Shown here in pieces: positions 10,709-22,700 of a DNA stretch of 64,000 nucleotides (positions are counted from its first letter, which is position 1; every line of letters begins with the position of its first letter). This DNA is from Geotrypetes seraphini. Its lineage: Eukaryota; Chordata; Amphibia; Gymnophiona; Dermophiidae. Under the pieces are notes generated by a model. That model worked only from the letters and a program-made list of their open reading frames with translations. It did not search any database and was not told where the DNA came from. The stretch is from assembly GCF_902459505.1 (NCBI RefSeq), contig NC_047096.1, forward strand, positions 1,240,001 to 1,304,000, written 5' to 3'. The position numbers were made by a program, and so were the translations under genes.

Positions 10709-13700
10709 TTTTTTTTAAATCTTGATGCATTTTTTACCACCTCTTGTTCCTTCCTCCCCAATCATGTCAGTCTTAAATGTAATCTCCCTCCTCCTCCACA
10801 CCTATTGATTATGTGGTGGATTTTCTTTTTTTTTAACTTTGTTACTAAATTCTTTTATTGATTGTAAACCGTCTAAATAAATTTTAATAGACGGTATATC
10901 AAAGCTATAATAAACTTGGAAACTTGAGAGACTCCTGTGAAAGAATGTGTCAGACCTTTGTTTTCCTTTTTTAACAAAAATATTGTATTTTTTCCCTATT
11001 CCTCCTATATGTCTCTTATCTTTTGCTTTTATAATTGGCTTTTTCAGTATGATGTATCGTTACGTAATGTTTTGGGGGGTTTTCCCCTTTGTATTTTTAT
11101 TAGACGTAATGATAGGCGGGATATCAAATGTATAAAACTTGAAACTTTGATGATAACAGAAGGAGCTTTTTCTTGTTTCCTCTTTTCAGAACCAACAACA
11201 GATAACAGTTCAGGGACAGCAGGTGGCACAGACTGCAGAAGGACAAACTATTGTTTACCAGCCTGTGAATGCAGATGGAACAATTCTGCAACAAGGTATA
11301 GACTCTGGGTACCCCAGCCATGTTTGCTATGCTTCTACCAGCAGCTAAGGCTTATTGATATGGTTGTCTTTTCTTTGTCCTTTGAGTGCTAACTAATAGC
11401 AAATGGACTAATGCTCTTCCTTCTGGTGTGTATGTGTAAGTTACAGTCCCTGTTACAGGCATGATCACCATTCCAGCTGCCAGTTTGGCAGGAGCCCAGA
11501 TTGTGCAAGCAGGAGCCAACACGAGCACTACAAGCAGTGGACAAGGGACAGTCACAGTGACATTACCCGTCACAGGCAATGTGGTGAATTCTGGCGGCAT
11601 GGTCATGGTATGTATAATATAAAACTTTTGTACAACACAGATCCCATTAGCACACGATAGTTTAGACAAAACGAGATTAATCACTTGATCATAAACAAAA
11701 TCACAAAATTGTTCATAAATATTAAAAAAAATAACAGTCTTAACATATACAATTTAAAAATAATTTTTTCACTTCTAATTTCCACCGGAAGAGAATTCCA
11801 TAAGTTGAGGAGAACCATGATAAATAGTTTCTTACAAATGGAACCAATACATACAAGAAACGGTAAAAATTTCAGACTTTTATTTTAATGTATTGAGGGG
11901 TCCTTTTACTAAGGCATACTAGCGCATGTTAAACGCTAATGCATCCATAGACTATAATGGACGTGTTAGCGTTTAGCATGCGCTGAAACGGCTAGCACGC
12001 CTTAGTAAAAGGACCGTTGAATGATTAGAGACCAAAGTTGGTCTAATTTTCAACAGTGATAGTATATGGGATTTGTCCATTATATTTAATGCTTAAAAAA
12101 GCAAAACAGAGATCTAAATTCAGTAAAAGTGGCCACTGGTATCCAGAGAAGATTTCTTAAAAATTGTGTAATCTTCACCATAGTGTTTTGTTTTGGTTTT
12201 TTTTTTAATTTTTATTTATTCATTTTTGAATTCTTACAACAAGTGAATTAAACATATTATAACCAATTTTCGTATATCACTTGTATTTACAAACAAATCA
12301 TCTTGTAATATAGAATAAATACCCCCCTTTTTATCAATATTCCTAATTCCATATGATATACATTTCCCACCCCTCCCCCACATATCTACTACCCATGTGC
12401 CATAGTGTTTTGTAATAATTGGTCTAGTTCAGGGGTAGGCAATATGCATGAGATAGATTTGCATCTCAAGGAGGCAGTGCATGCAAATCTATCTCATACA
12501 TATTCATTGTGGATATCCTGAAAACCTGACCTGGCTCCGGCTCTCGAGGACCGGAATTGCCTATCCCTGGTCTAGTTAATAAAATCTTATAAATACCCAG
12601 ATAAAGCAAGTTGTATTCATTTTTTTTCATATTTCATAAAAACTTACTTTCCAAAAACAATTTATAAAATATAATAGACTCGTCAATTCGAAAACTTATA
12701 TATAAAATATAATAGTCTTCGTCAATTCAAAAACTTTGTTCTCTTAAATCGGGCTCGCCAATTCAGTGACCAACCCTCTTCCCTGCATAACTGGGCCTCC
12801 TAAACCAGTAGTGGCAGCACTCTGGCAGCAAAAAGCCTGTCCTAAGCGTTGCCTCTTGCTGGCCAGCCGCTGCTGCTCCTGTTCGATAAGTTTATTACTT
12901 AGTGAGTTTTATTATTGAAATTCTATTTTAAAAATATTTGCATTTTTTACTGTATTATTGTATTTCTCTGATTGTCCAGCTCTTTTTAGTGTAAACCGCC
13001 TAGAACTTTTGGTTATGGCGGTATAAAAGAATAAAGTTATTATTATTATTTATTATTGGTGGAAACAGGAAGTAGCCAAAATTGAAATGAGTGCTTATCT
13101 CTCTGATGCCATGTATGACCTGTTGTGGGCATCGGCCAAGTCCATGGCTCTCGGGGTGGCCGCTCGTCGTACTTTGTGGCTTCGGGCTTGGTTGGTGGAT
13201 GTGGCATCTAAGGCTAAGCTGACAAAATTTCCCTTTTGGGGATCAGGAAAAGTTGGTTCAGACCTTAACAGACTCTAAGACCGTGCCTGCCCGCCTGCTT
13301 GGGGTGGCATTGCTCGGGGGCATTTACGTGATTGCCGTAGATATTGCCCTGGTCGAGGGGCTGCTTCTTTTCCTGCCTCTGGGTCTCCCCGGGGCTGTTT
13401 TTTCATCCTTTCGGGGGGGACACGTGATTCCTCCACCAGTTCCTCTGCTGCCCATCCCGCCCAATGACTTGTTGCTGGCGCCTCCCTTGGTTCCGGTGGT
13501 CTTTCGGTTGTGAGATTTTTACCAGGGGAGGGCCAAGATCACAACTGATCAGCGGGTCCTGGAAGTGATTTGGGACAGTTATGCGCTGGAGTTTTCCTGC
13601 TCCTTGCCAGATCACTTGTCAGGCGGCATGGAAGAAGGGGGCTTTTCGTCAGACGCTACAAAGATTGCTAGATCTCATAGCGGTATTTTCAGTGCCTCTG

Positions 13701-16700
13701 CAGGAGTGTGGCACCAACCAGTATTCCATTTATTTCATGGTGCCCAAGAAAGAGGGAACTTTTCAGCCCATCTTGGATCTGAAGGGGGTCAACAGAGCTC
13801 TTTGAGTTCCATCTTTTCGCATGGAGACCCTGAGATCTGTCATTCTGGCGATTCAGCAGGGAGAATTTCTGACCTCAATCTGATGGAGGCCTACTTGCGT
13901 GTTCTGATTCACGCCTCCCATCAGCGGTTCCTTCTCTTTGCAATCCTGGGACGGCACAATCAGTTTTGTGCGCTTCCGTTTAGTCTGGCCATGACTCTGC
14001 GGACGTTCATCAAGATTATTGTGGTTGTGGTGGCGGCCTTGCGCAAGGAAGGCATTCTGGTTCACCCCTATCTGGACAACTGGTTGATCTGAGCAAAGTC
14101 CTTTCAGGAGAGTTCCCAAGGTTGTAGATTTCCGGCAGTCACTGGGATGGGTAGTCAACCTGTCCAAGAGCCGGTTGGCTCCATCTCAATGCCTGGAGTA
14201 TCTTGGGGTTCTTTTTGACATCAGCTTGGGGAAGGTCTACCCGCTGAAGGCCCGAGTAGTCAAGTTGCAGTTGCAAATTTGCCTTTTGATGGTGACCCGG
14301 TTTCCCCGGGCGCAGATTTTTCTACATGTCTTGGGGTCGATGGCGGCTTCTCTGGACGTGGTTTGGTGGGCTCACATGTGCCCGCTTCAGCATGTTCTGC
14401 TTCAGCGGTGGTCGCCCCAGGTGCACGATTTGGACTTTCCTGTTTCTCTTCGGGGGTTAGTTCGTACAGTCTTCCAATCTGGTGCAGGGAGTGAGTCTAG
14501 ATCAGCCCCAGTAGACAGTGCTTCTCACGGATGCCAGTCTCCTCGGTTGGGGAGGTCAGTGTCTCGGTCGCTTGGCTCAGGGCAGCTGGTCTCCGGAGGA
14601 GGCATCTTAGTCGATCAATGTTCTGGAGACCAGAACCATCTGGCTGGTGTTGCTAGCGTTCCAGACATTGTTGATGGGCAAGTCTGTTCAGGTTCTCTCG
14701 AACAATGACACAGTGGTGGCTTATGTCAATCGTCAGGGGAGAACCAGGAGTCATCTGGTGGTGCAGGAGGCTGCTCTGCTCATGGTTTGGGCATCTGGAC
14801 ATTTCAGCTTTCCACATAGCAGGAATGGAGAATGTCCAGGCGGACTTCCTCAATCGTCATGTGCTAGATTCCGGAGAGTGGTGTGTCTGTCCCGCAGCTT
14901 TCAAGTTGATTGTGCAGGCTTGGGGTCTGCTGGTCTTGGACCTGATGGCCACGAGTGTCAACGCCAAAGCACCCCGGTTCTTCAGTTGGCACAGGGATGT
15001 TCAGGCTTAGGGGCTGGATGCGCTGGTACAGCCTTAGCTGGCGGTGTGCAGAGTCCTTTGCTTTGCTTGGCACCCTGGCCGCTTGATCCTGGTGGCTTCC
15101 GAGTGGTTCAGGTGCCCATGGTACGCGGATCTAGTTTGTCATCTTGTGGCAGATCTTCCGCTGCCCCTCTCACCTGACCTTCTGATTCAGGGCCCCATTC
15201 CAATGTTCAATCTGAGTCCCTTTTATCTTACAACTTGGGTCTTGAGAGGGAACAACTAGGTAAGAAAGATTATTCAGATAAAGTGGTCTCCACTCTTTTG
15301 GGGTCCCAGAGGCTTTCCACTTCTCAGGCTTATGTGCGTGTTTGGCGTATTTTTGAGGAGTGGTGTGCTGCATATGGAGTGGTTTCCTTTCACGCTTCTT
15401 TGCCTCGCATCTTGGAGTTCTTGCAGGATGGCCTGGATAGGGGCCTGGCCTAGTCTTCTATCTGGGTTCGGCTTGCAGCTTTTTCAGTGTTTCACGGTTT
15501 GCTGCAGGGTAAGCGTTTAACTTCTTATCCGGACATAGTTTCACTTTTTGAGGGTGGCTAAATTGCTTCGGCCTCCCATGCAGCCTTCGGTTCCGGCCTG
15601 GGATCTCAATCTAGTCTTGTCTGTGCTAGTGCGCCCTCCCTTTGAGTCCATAGGTTCCTGCTCGTTGAAGAACCTTACTCAAGGTGGTTTTCCTTGTGGC
15701 CATTACTTCTGCGAGACATGTTTCAGAGCTGCAGGCTTTCTCTTGTAGGCCTCCCTTCCTGGAGTTTTTTAGTGAGCGGATTGTGCTGCAGCCTGTTCCT
15801 TTCTGCCAAAGTGGTCTTGCCTTTTCATGTCAATCAGTCCGTGGTCTTCCCGGTCTTGGGTAGGTGGGAGGGCTCTTTGGAACAGAGGCAGTTGCGCAAG
15901 TTGGATGTCTGTCAGGTCCTTCAAGACTGAAGCGAAATTTGAAGAAGGGAAAGTCAGAGATTCTAGTGGGAGACTCGATCCTGAGGCATGTGGAAAGCCA
16001 CATAGCAGGAGGAAGAGAGGTGACCTGCCTCCCAGGAGCAAGAACCAAGGACATTGTGGACAAAATTGGGAAGATCCTGGAAGGAGCGGAGACGGAAGAG
16101 ACCGCAGTAATGATCCACATCGGGACGAATGATGTCAGCAGGAGAGACTACAGAAGAAGCACGCTGATAGAACAGTTCAGGATTCTGGGAAGGAAGCTGA
16201 AGATGAGGACCCAGAAGATAGCGTTCTCGGAGATTCTACCAGTACCGAGGGCAGATGTGAAAAGGCAGGAGGAACTACAATCAATAAATGCGTGGATAAG
16301 GAGATGGTGTGAGGAAGAAGGGTTCCACTTCGTGAGGAACTGGACAAAGTTTTGGGGCAAGAGCAAGCTCTACAGGAGAGATGGAATGCACCTGAGCGCG
16401 GCGGGAACAAGAGAGGAATAGAACAGGCTTTAAACTAAGAGGAAGGGGAAAGCCGACAGTCGACCTAGTGTCGACGATGCGGAAGAAGGTATCCCGTGAA
16501 GATACTAAGGGGAAAAAAGGCTGGGAAGAAACAAGGGACGAATTACAGGACTCAACTAACCCAGAAGAAGAGGTTAGAAAGATTGTATCAAAAGCGAAGA
16601 TACTAAAGACCGAAGCACAGGGAAAGGAAATGAAGACAACAAAATGCCAGGATCTAAATTGCATATATACTAATGCAAGGAGCCTAAGAAACAAAATGGG

Positions 16701-19700
16701 GGAACTAGAAGCCGTGGCTAATGCAGAGGACATAGACATCGTTGGAATCTCTGAAACATGGTGGAATGAGGAAAGCAAATGGGATACAGCGCTGCCGGGG
16801 TACAAGCTCTATCGCCAGGACAGGTCAGGACAGAAAGGAGGTGGGATAGCCCTATACATAAAAGAAAGCATACAATCGACAAGAATAGATACAGCGGAGA
16901 CAACCAACAAGCTGGAATCGCTATGGGTTAAAATACTGGGTAGGAAAGGACATGAAATAAAGATGGGCCTATTCTATCGTCCACCCGGGCAAACCGGAGA
17001 TATCGATAAAGAAATGGAAGCTGAGATGAAGCGAGAATGCAAAAGCGGTTACACAGTTATTATGGGAGACTTCAACAACCCCGGGATAGACTGGAGTCTT
17101 GGAAGTTCAAGATGCACTAGGGAGACAGAATTCCTGGAGGCTACACAAGATTGCTTCATGGAGCAGCTTGTTAGAGAACCGACGAGGAAATGCCACTCTG
17201 GATCTAATCCTAAATGGGTTAATGGGACCTGCAAAGGAAGTGGAAGTAGTGGGACCATTGGGAAACAGCGATCATAATATGATCAAGTTCAAGGTTGAAG
17301 TAGGAATATCGAAAAGAAAGAGAACCATAGCGACAACTTTCAACTTCAGGAAAGGAAACTATGAAGCAATGAGGGAAATGGTAAGGAAGAAACTTAGGAA
17401 CACTTCCAAGAAATGCCAAACGGTGGAACATGCCTGGTCTTTTTTCAAGGACACGGTGAGCGAGGCTCAAAATCTGTACATCCCCAGATTCAGAAAGGGG
17501 TGCAAAAAGAGTCGAACAAAAGATCCGGTATGGATCACTAAAATAGTGAAGGAAGCGATAGGCATTAAGAAAAATTCATTCAGGAAATGGAAAAAGGATA
17601 AAACTGGGGAGAACTGGAAAGAGCACAGGAAGTATCAAAAAGAATGTCACCGTGTGGTTCGTAAAGCCAAAAGAGAGTATGAAGAGAGGCTAGCCAGGGA
17701 GGCACAAAATTTCAAACCGTTCTTCAGATATGTTAAAGGGAAACAGCTGGCTAGGGAGGAGGTGGGACCGCTGGACGACGGAGACAGGAAGGGAGTAGTG
17801 AAGGAGGAGAAAGAAGTCGCAGAAAGACTTAACATGTTCTTTTCGTCTGTATTTATGAACGAAGACACAACCAACATACCAGAACCTGAGCAATTCTTCA
17901 ATGGAAATCAAGCAGAAAAATTAACATCCATGGAAGTTAGCCTTGAAGATGTGCGCAGGCAGATAGAAAAACTAAAAACTGACAAATCCCCGGGTCCGGA
18001 CGGAATCCATCCAAGAGTTCTGAAAGAATTAAAGGAGGAGATAGCAGAACTACTGCAGCAAATTTGCAACCTATCCCTGAAAACAGGAGTGATTCCGGAG
18101 GATTGGAAGATAGCCAACGTCACGCCCATCTTTAAAAAGGGATCAAGAGGTGACCCGGGAAACTACAGACCGGTGAGTCTCACCTCGTTTCCGGGGAAAA
18201 TGGCGGAAGCACTGATAAAAGAAAACATCGATGAATATTTTGAAAGAAACAAACTTCTGAAAACAAGCCAACATGGTTTCTGCAGGGGGAGATCGTGCCT
18301 AACTAACTTATTGCACTTCTTCGAAAGAATTAACAAACAGATGGACAGAGGAGACCCCATAGACATCATATACCTGGATTTCCAAAAAGCCTTTGACAAG
18401 GTGCCACACGAGCGTCTACTCCAGAAACTGAAGAACCATGAGGTGGACGGAGACGTACATAGATGGATCAGAAACTGGTTGGCGGGAAACAGAGGGTAGG
18501 GGTGAAGGGCCACTACTCGGAATGGAGGAGGGTCACGAGTGGTGTTCCGCAGGGCTTGGTGCTTGGGCCGCAGCTATTTAATATGTTTATAAATGATCTA
18601 GAAACAGGGACGAAGTGTAAGATAATAAAATTTGCAGACGACACCAAACTATTTAGTGGAGCTCGGACTAAAGAGGACTGCGAAGAATTGCACAGGGACT
18701 TGAGCAAATTAGGAGAATGGGCAACGAGATGGCAGATGAAGTTCAACGTTGAGAAATGTAAAGTATTGCATCTGGGAAGCAGAAACCTGAGGTACAACTA
18801 TACAATGGGATTGATGTTAGTGAACAAGAGTACCCAAGAAAGGGACTTGGGGGTAATGGTGGACATGACAATGAAGCCGACGGCACAGTACACAGTGGCC
18901 ACTAAGAGAGCGAATAGAATGCTAGGTATAATCAAGAAGGGTATTACAACCAGGACGAAAGAAGTTATCCTGCCACTGTATCGGGCGATGGTGCGCCCGC
19001 ATCTGGAATACTGCGTCCGGAACTTGGAGGCTGGATGGTGGCTGGCTGACAGTTGAGCTCCCTCCTTTTACATTACATTACATTACATTAATGACTTCTA
19101 TTCCGCCTGTACCTTGCAGTTCTAAGCGGATTACAACAAAAAGATAACTGGACATTTCCAGGAATAGGAATACAATTAACGACGTAGGGCCTAATACATC
19201 TAAACGATAGCTGGACGTTTTCAGGAAGAGGAATACAGTTAAAGGCTTTAGGTCTAAATCACATTTTGAAGGGAGGATCCTAAGAAGGGGGGAGAGGGGA
19301 GAAGAGTGGGGTTAGGAAATTAGGATGTATTTCTTGAATAGTATGGTTTTGATTTCTTTTCGAAAAGCTTTGAGGTCAGTTGAAGCTGTCAGTAGGTTGG
19401 TGATGGAGGGGTCCAATTTAGCTGCATGTGTTGCTAGTAGGTTGTCGTACATCTTTTTGCGCTTAGTTCCTTTATAAGGGGGGTAGGAGAAAGGGGACTG
19501 GGTTCTCCTTTGTCTGGAATAGAGGTTCCTATTTAGGCGGTTGTTTAAGTGGGAGGGTGCCGTTCCGTTTAATGTTTTGAATATTATGCAATATAGCTTA
19601 AATTGGATGCGGGCTTGTATTGGAAGCCAGTGTGAATCTAGGAAGGCGTTGGTGATGTGGTCAAATTTTCGAAGGGAATAGATCAGTCTGAGGGCAGTGT

Positions 19701-22700
19701 TCTGGACAGTCTGTAGTTGTTTTATTAGGTAGGTAAACAACAATTCTTCATCTATTTAATTATAAAATCCTCTAAAAGGACATCAACCAAGCAAAAGAAG
19801 CATATGGTATATGCGTTATGAGAAAAGACCAGCTGTAAATTCTAAACATCAGCAGATACTATGAGCTCCTGCCTTTTGCCTGCTCTCACCGTAACTGACA
19901 TCTCCAGGGCTCGGCGTGTGAGCGAGCTCAGCCCCCCCAGAAGCAGCCGGGAACCCTCCTGAACTGCGGCAATTGAGCCGTTCGCCTGCTCCTGCCTTTT
20001 GCCTGCTCGCACCGCAGCTGACATCTCCAGAGCTCCCAGGCCACCTCTCTTCCTCCGGGGCTTGGCGTGTGATCGAGTGCTGCCCCCCAGAAGCAGGCAG
20101 GAACCCCCCTGAACTGCGGCAGTTAAGCCGTTCACCTGCTCCTGCCTGTTCCCTGTTCGCACCGCAACTGACACCTCCGGGACTCCCAGGCCACCTCTCT
20201 TCCTCCGGGGCTCAGTGTGTGAGCAAGCTCCACCCCCCAGAAGCAGCTGGGAACCCTCCTGAACTGCGGCAGTTGAGCCGTTCGCCTGCTCCTGCCTTTT
20301 GCCTGCTCGCACCGCAGCTGGCACCTCCAGGGCTCCCAGGCCACCTCTCTTCCTCCGGGGCTCGGCGTGTGAGCAAGCTCAGCCCCCCAGTAGCGGTCAG
20401 GAACACTCCTGATCTACGGCAGTTGAGCCGTTCGCCTGCTCCTGCCTTTTGCCTGCTCACACCGCAACTGACATCTCCAGGGCTCCCAGGCCACCTCTCT
20501 TCCTCCAGGGCTTGGCGTGTGAATGAGTCATCACTGGACCTTCCTGCACCTCAGCGCAGTTGCCAACTCTGCTGCAGAAAAAGAGGAGGAGTTAATGTGC
20601 CCCCGACCAACATGGCGCCCAGAACAGACCGCCCCCCTCCCTTACGATGTCACTGTTCAGTTTTTATCAGGCATTGTTGGGGCAAGTCGCGTCAGTGAGG
20701 ATTGCCGAGTTGGAGCTGAAGTATGCGGGCAAGGAGATGCCTCCGGTGCAATCGCTCACCCAGCCCCTCCATCCCATCATCACCGTCACCCCTGTTGCCG
20801 AGAAGCCGGCAGCCAACCCGGCGCTCGCCCGCCGCTAGAGGCACCCAGCCCTGACGCCAGCCTGGGCCTGCTGACAGCGTCGACTCAGAGAAGGCGCTAC
20901 AGCTGCTAGCTTCGGCCATGATGAGGAGCGACCCCCACGACCACCACGAGGGGGAGGCCATGGTTGGCGCCGCTAACGGTCAGAGAGACGCGAGCGGTGC
21001 CAGTCCTGAAAGGAGACAGATTCAGCGAATTTGACATGCAGGCGGAGAGAATGAATATCTTAGACGAGTTGATGACCGGAGACACTGGATTTGGGGCTTC
21101 CGGTTTGCTGACAAGGATCGGATGACATCTGGAGAAGTTTCGCAGCCAAAGCAGTGAAGTCATTTCAAGCTGGACTTCAGTCTTGACTGTTTGTTTTTAT
21201 TTTTTCACTTTCTTTTTTAGTTTATGATATTTTATTTTTAAATCTCATTCATTGTTTTGCCACTTGGTTTTTGTTTCCTACTTTATTATTTAAATTTCAT
21301 TTAAATTTCCCAAGAATTATATAGTTTCAACGGTTCTCCCTTCTGCTTCTATTTCCTAACTCCCCTCTTTTTCAACCTTTCAAAGTCCTTTAGACCATTG
21401 TAGTCTTATTAGAATGTTTATTTTCTTATTTTTTCTCATCTAGCTCTATTTTATTTTTTCATTACTCTACTAATTGTCATTTTTCTAGGTACTTTAGTTA
21501 GATTGTGAGCCTTCGGGACAGTAAGGGAATATCTAAGTACCTATTTTACTTATAATTTTAATGCACCCTATTGTCTATTTTTTCTGTAAACTGCTTAGAA
21601 TCCTAACGGAGTTTAGCGGTATATAAGAAATAAATTACATTACATTACATTACATACCTTAAGAAGGATATGGCGTTACTCGAGAGGGTTCAGAGGAGAG
21701 CGACACATCTGATAAAAGGGATGGAAAACTTTTCATACGCTGAGAGATTGGAGAAACTGGGTCTCTTTTCCCTGGAGAAGAGGAGACTTAGAAGGGATAT
21801 GATAGAGACTTATAAGATCATGAGGGGCGTAGAGAGGGACAGATTCTTCAAACTTTCAAAAAATATAAGAACAAGAGGGCATTCGGAAAAACTGAAAGGG
21901 GACAGATTCAAAACAAATGCTAGGAAGTTCTTTACCCAGTGTGTGGTGGACACCTGGAATGCGCTTCCAGAGGACGTAATAGGGCAGAGTACGGTATTGG
22001 GGTTTAAGAAAGGATTGGACAATTTCCTGCTGGAAAGGGGGATAGAAGGGTATAAATAGAGGATCACTGCACAGGTCCTGGACCTGTTGGGGCCGCCGCG
22101 TGAGCGGGCTGCTGGGCACGATGGACCTCAGGTCTGACCCAGCAGAGGCATTGCTTATGTTCTTATGTACAGCGGACCCAGGAGTTCCAGAAGTCGGATC
22201 ATCTGTTTGTTCTCTTAGCAGGTTTCTCGTAAGGGGGACGGTGCTTCCAAGGCTACCATTGCGTGCTGGATCAAGGAGACTATTGCTTCCGCATACCTTC
22301 TTCAGAAGAAGCCTGTTCCGGAATTTATCAAGTCTCATTCCACTCAAGAGTCAGGCAGCTTCTTGGGCTGAGCCTTCTCTTGTGCCTCCAGTGGATATCT
22401 GTAAAGCTGCGGTTTGGCCTTCTCTGCATTTTTTTGAGCGACACTATCATGTGGACGTTCAGGCATGTCGGGAAGCGGTGTTTGGTGAGCGTGTTATGGT
22501 GACAGCCCTCCCTGGGTCCCACCAATGATGGGTGCTGCTTTGGTATGTCCCATCAGTGAACTGTACAGGTCTGGAGAGATGCTAAAGAAGGAGAAATTTG
22601 GTTCTTACCTGCTAATTTTCTTTCTTTTAGATTTTTCAGACCGGTACAGTCCCCACCCTGTCTGTCTGTCTGTCTGTTATTCTTACAGAATTTGCGTGAA

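Larger units (their letters stand above)
19020..21655. mobile_element. Composite L2-derived insertion with VNTR
   Basis: From left to right it has an (ACATT)n run (19070-19090), an inverted L2 ORF2 C-terminus and 3' end (19091-19743), and unassigned DNA. Next come a 150-bp VNTR, a G/C-rich block with an AACATGGCG (YY1-like) motif at 20609, and an L2 3' UTR ending in (ACATT)n. It interrupts CR1 ORF2. Whether it is one element or several is unclear. Confidence 0.6.
15917..22175 (+). mobile_element. CR1-type LINE, long copy inserted in the DIRS fossil
   Basis: The copy holds an ORF1 esterase part (15930-16420), ORF2 with endonuclease and reverse transcriptase (16468-19019, then 21656-22060), and a 3' UTR. 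The UTR ends GCTTATGTTCTTATG, an 8-bp-period tail as in CR1. It is 5' truncated inside ORF1 and split by a composite insert at 19020-21655. It sits sense in NFYA intron 7. Confidence 0.85.

Noticed and set aside
11904-12015. Palindrome considered as a microRNA hairpin
   Set aside because: Exact inverted ends and the shared TTTTACTAAGG type of end mark it as a MITE; no evidence of processing.
19973-20698. 241-codon + strand ORF
   Set aside because: It is an effect of the 150-bp VNTR, whose length is a multiple of three; the opposite strand is open too.
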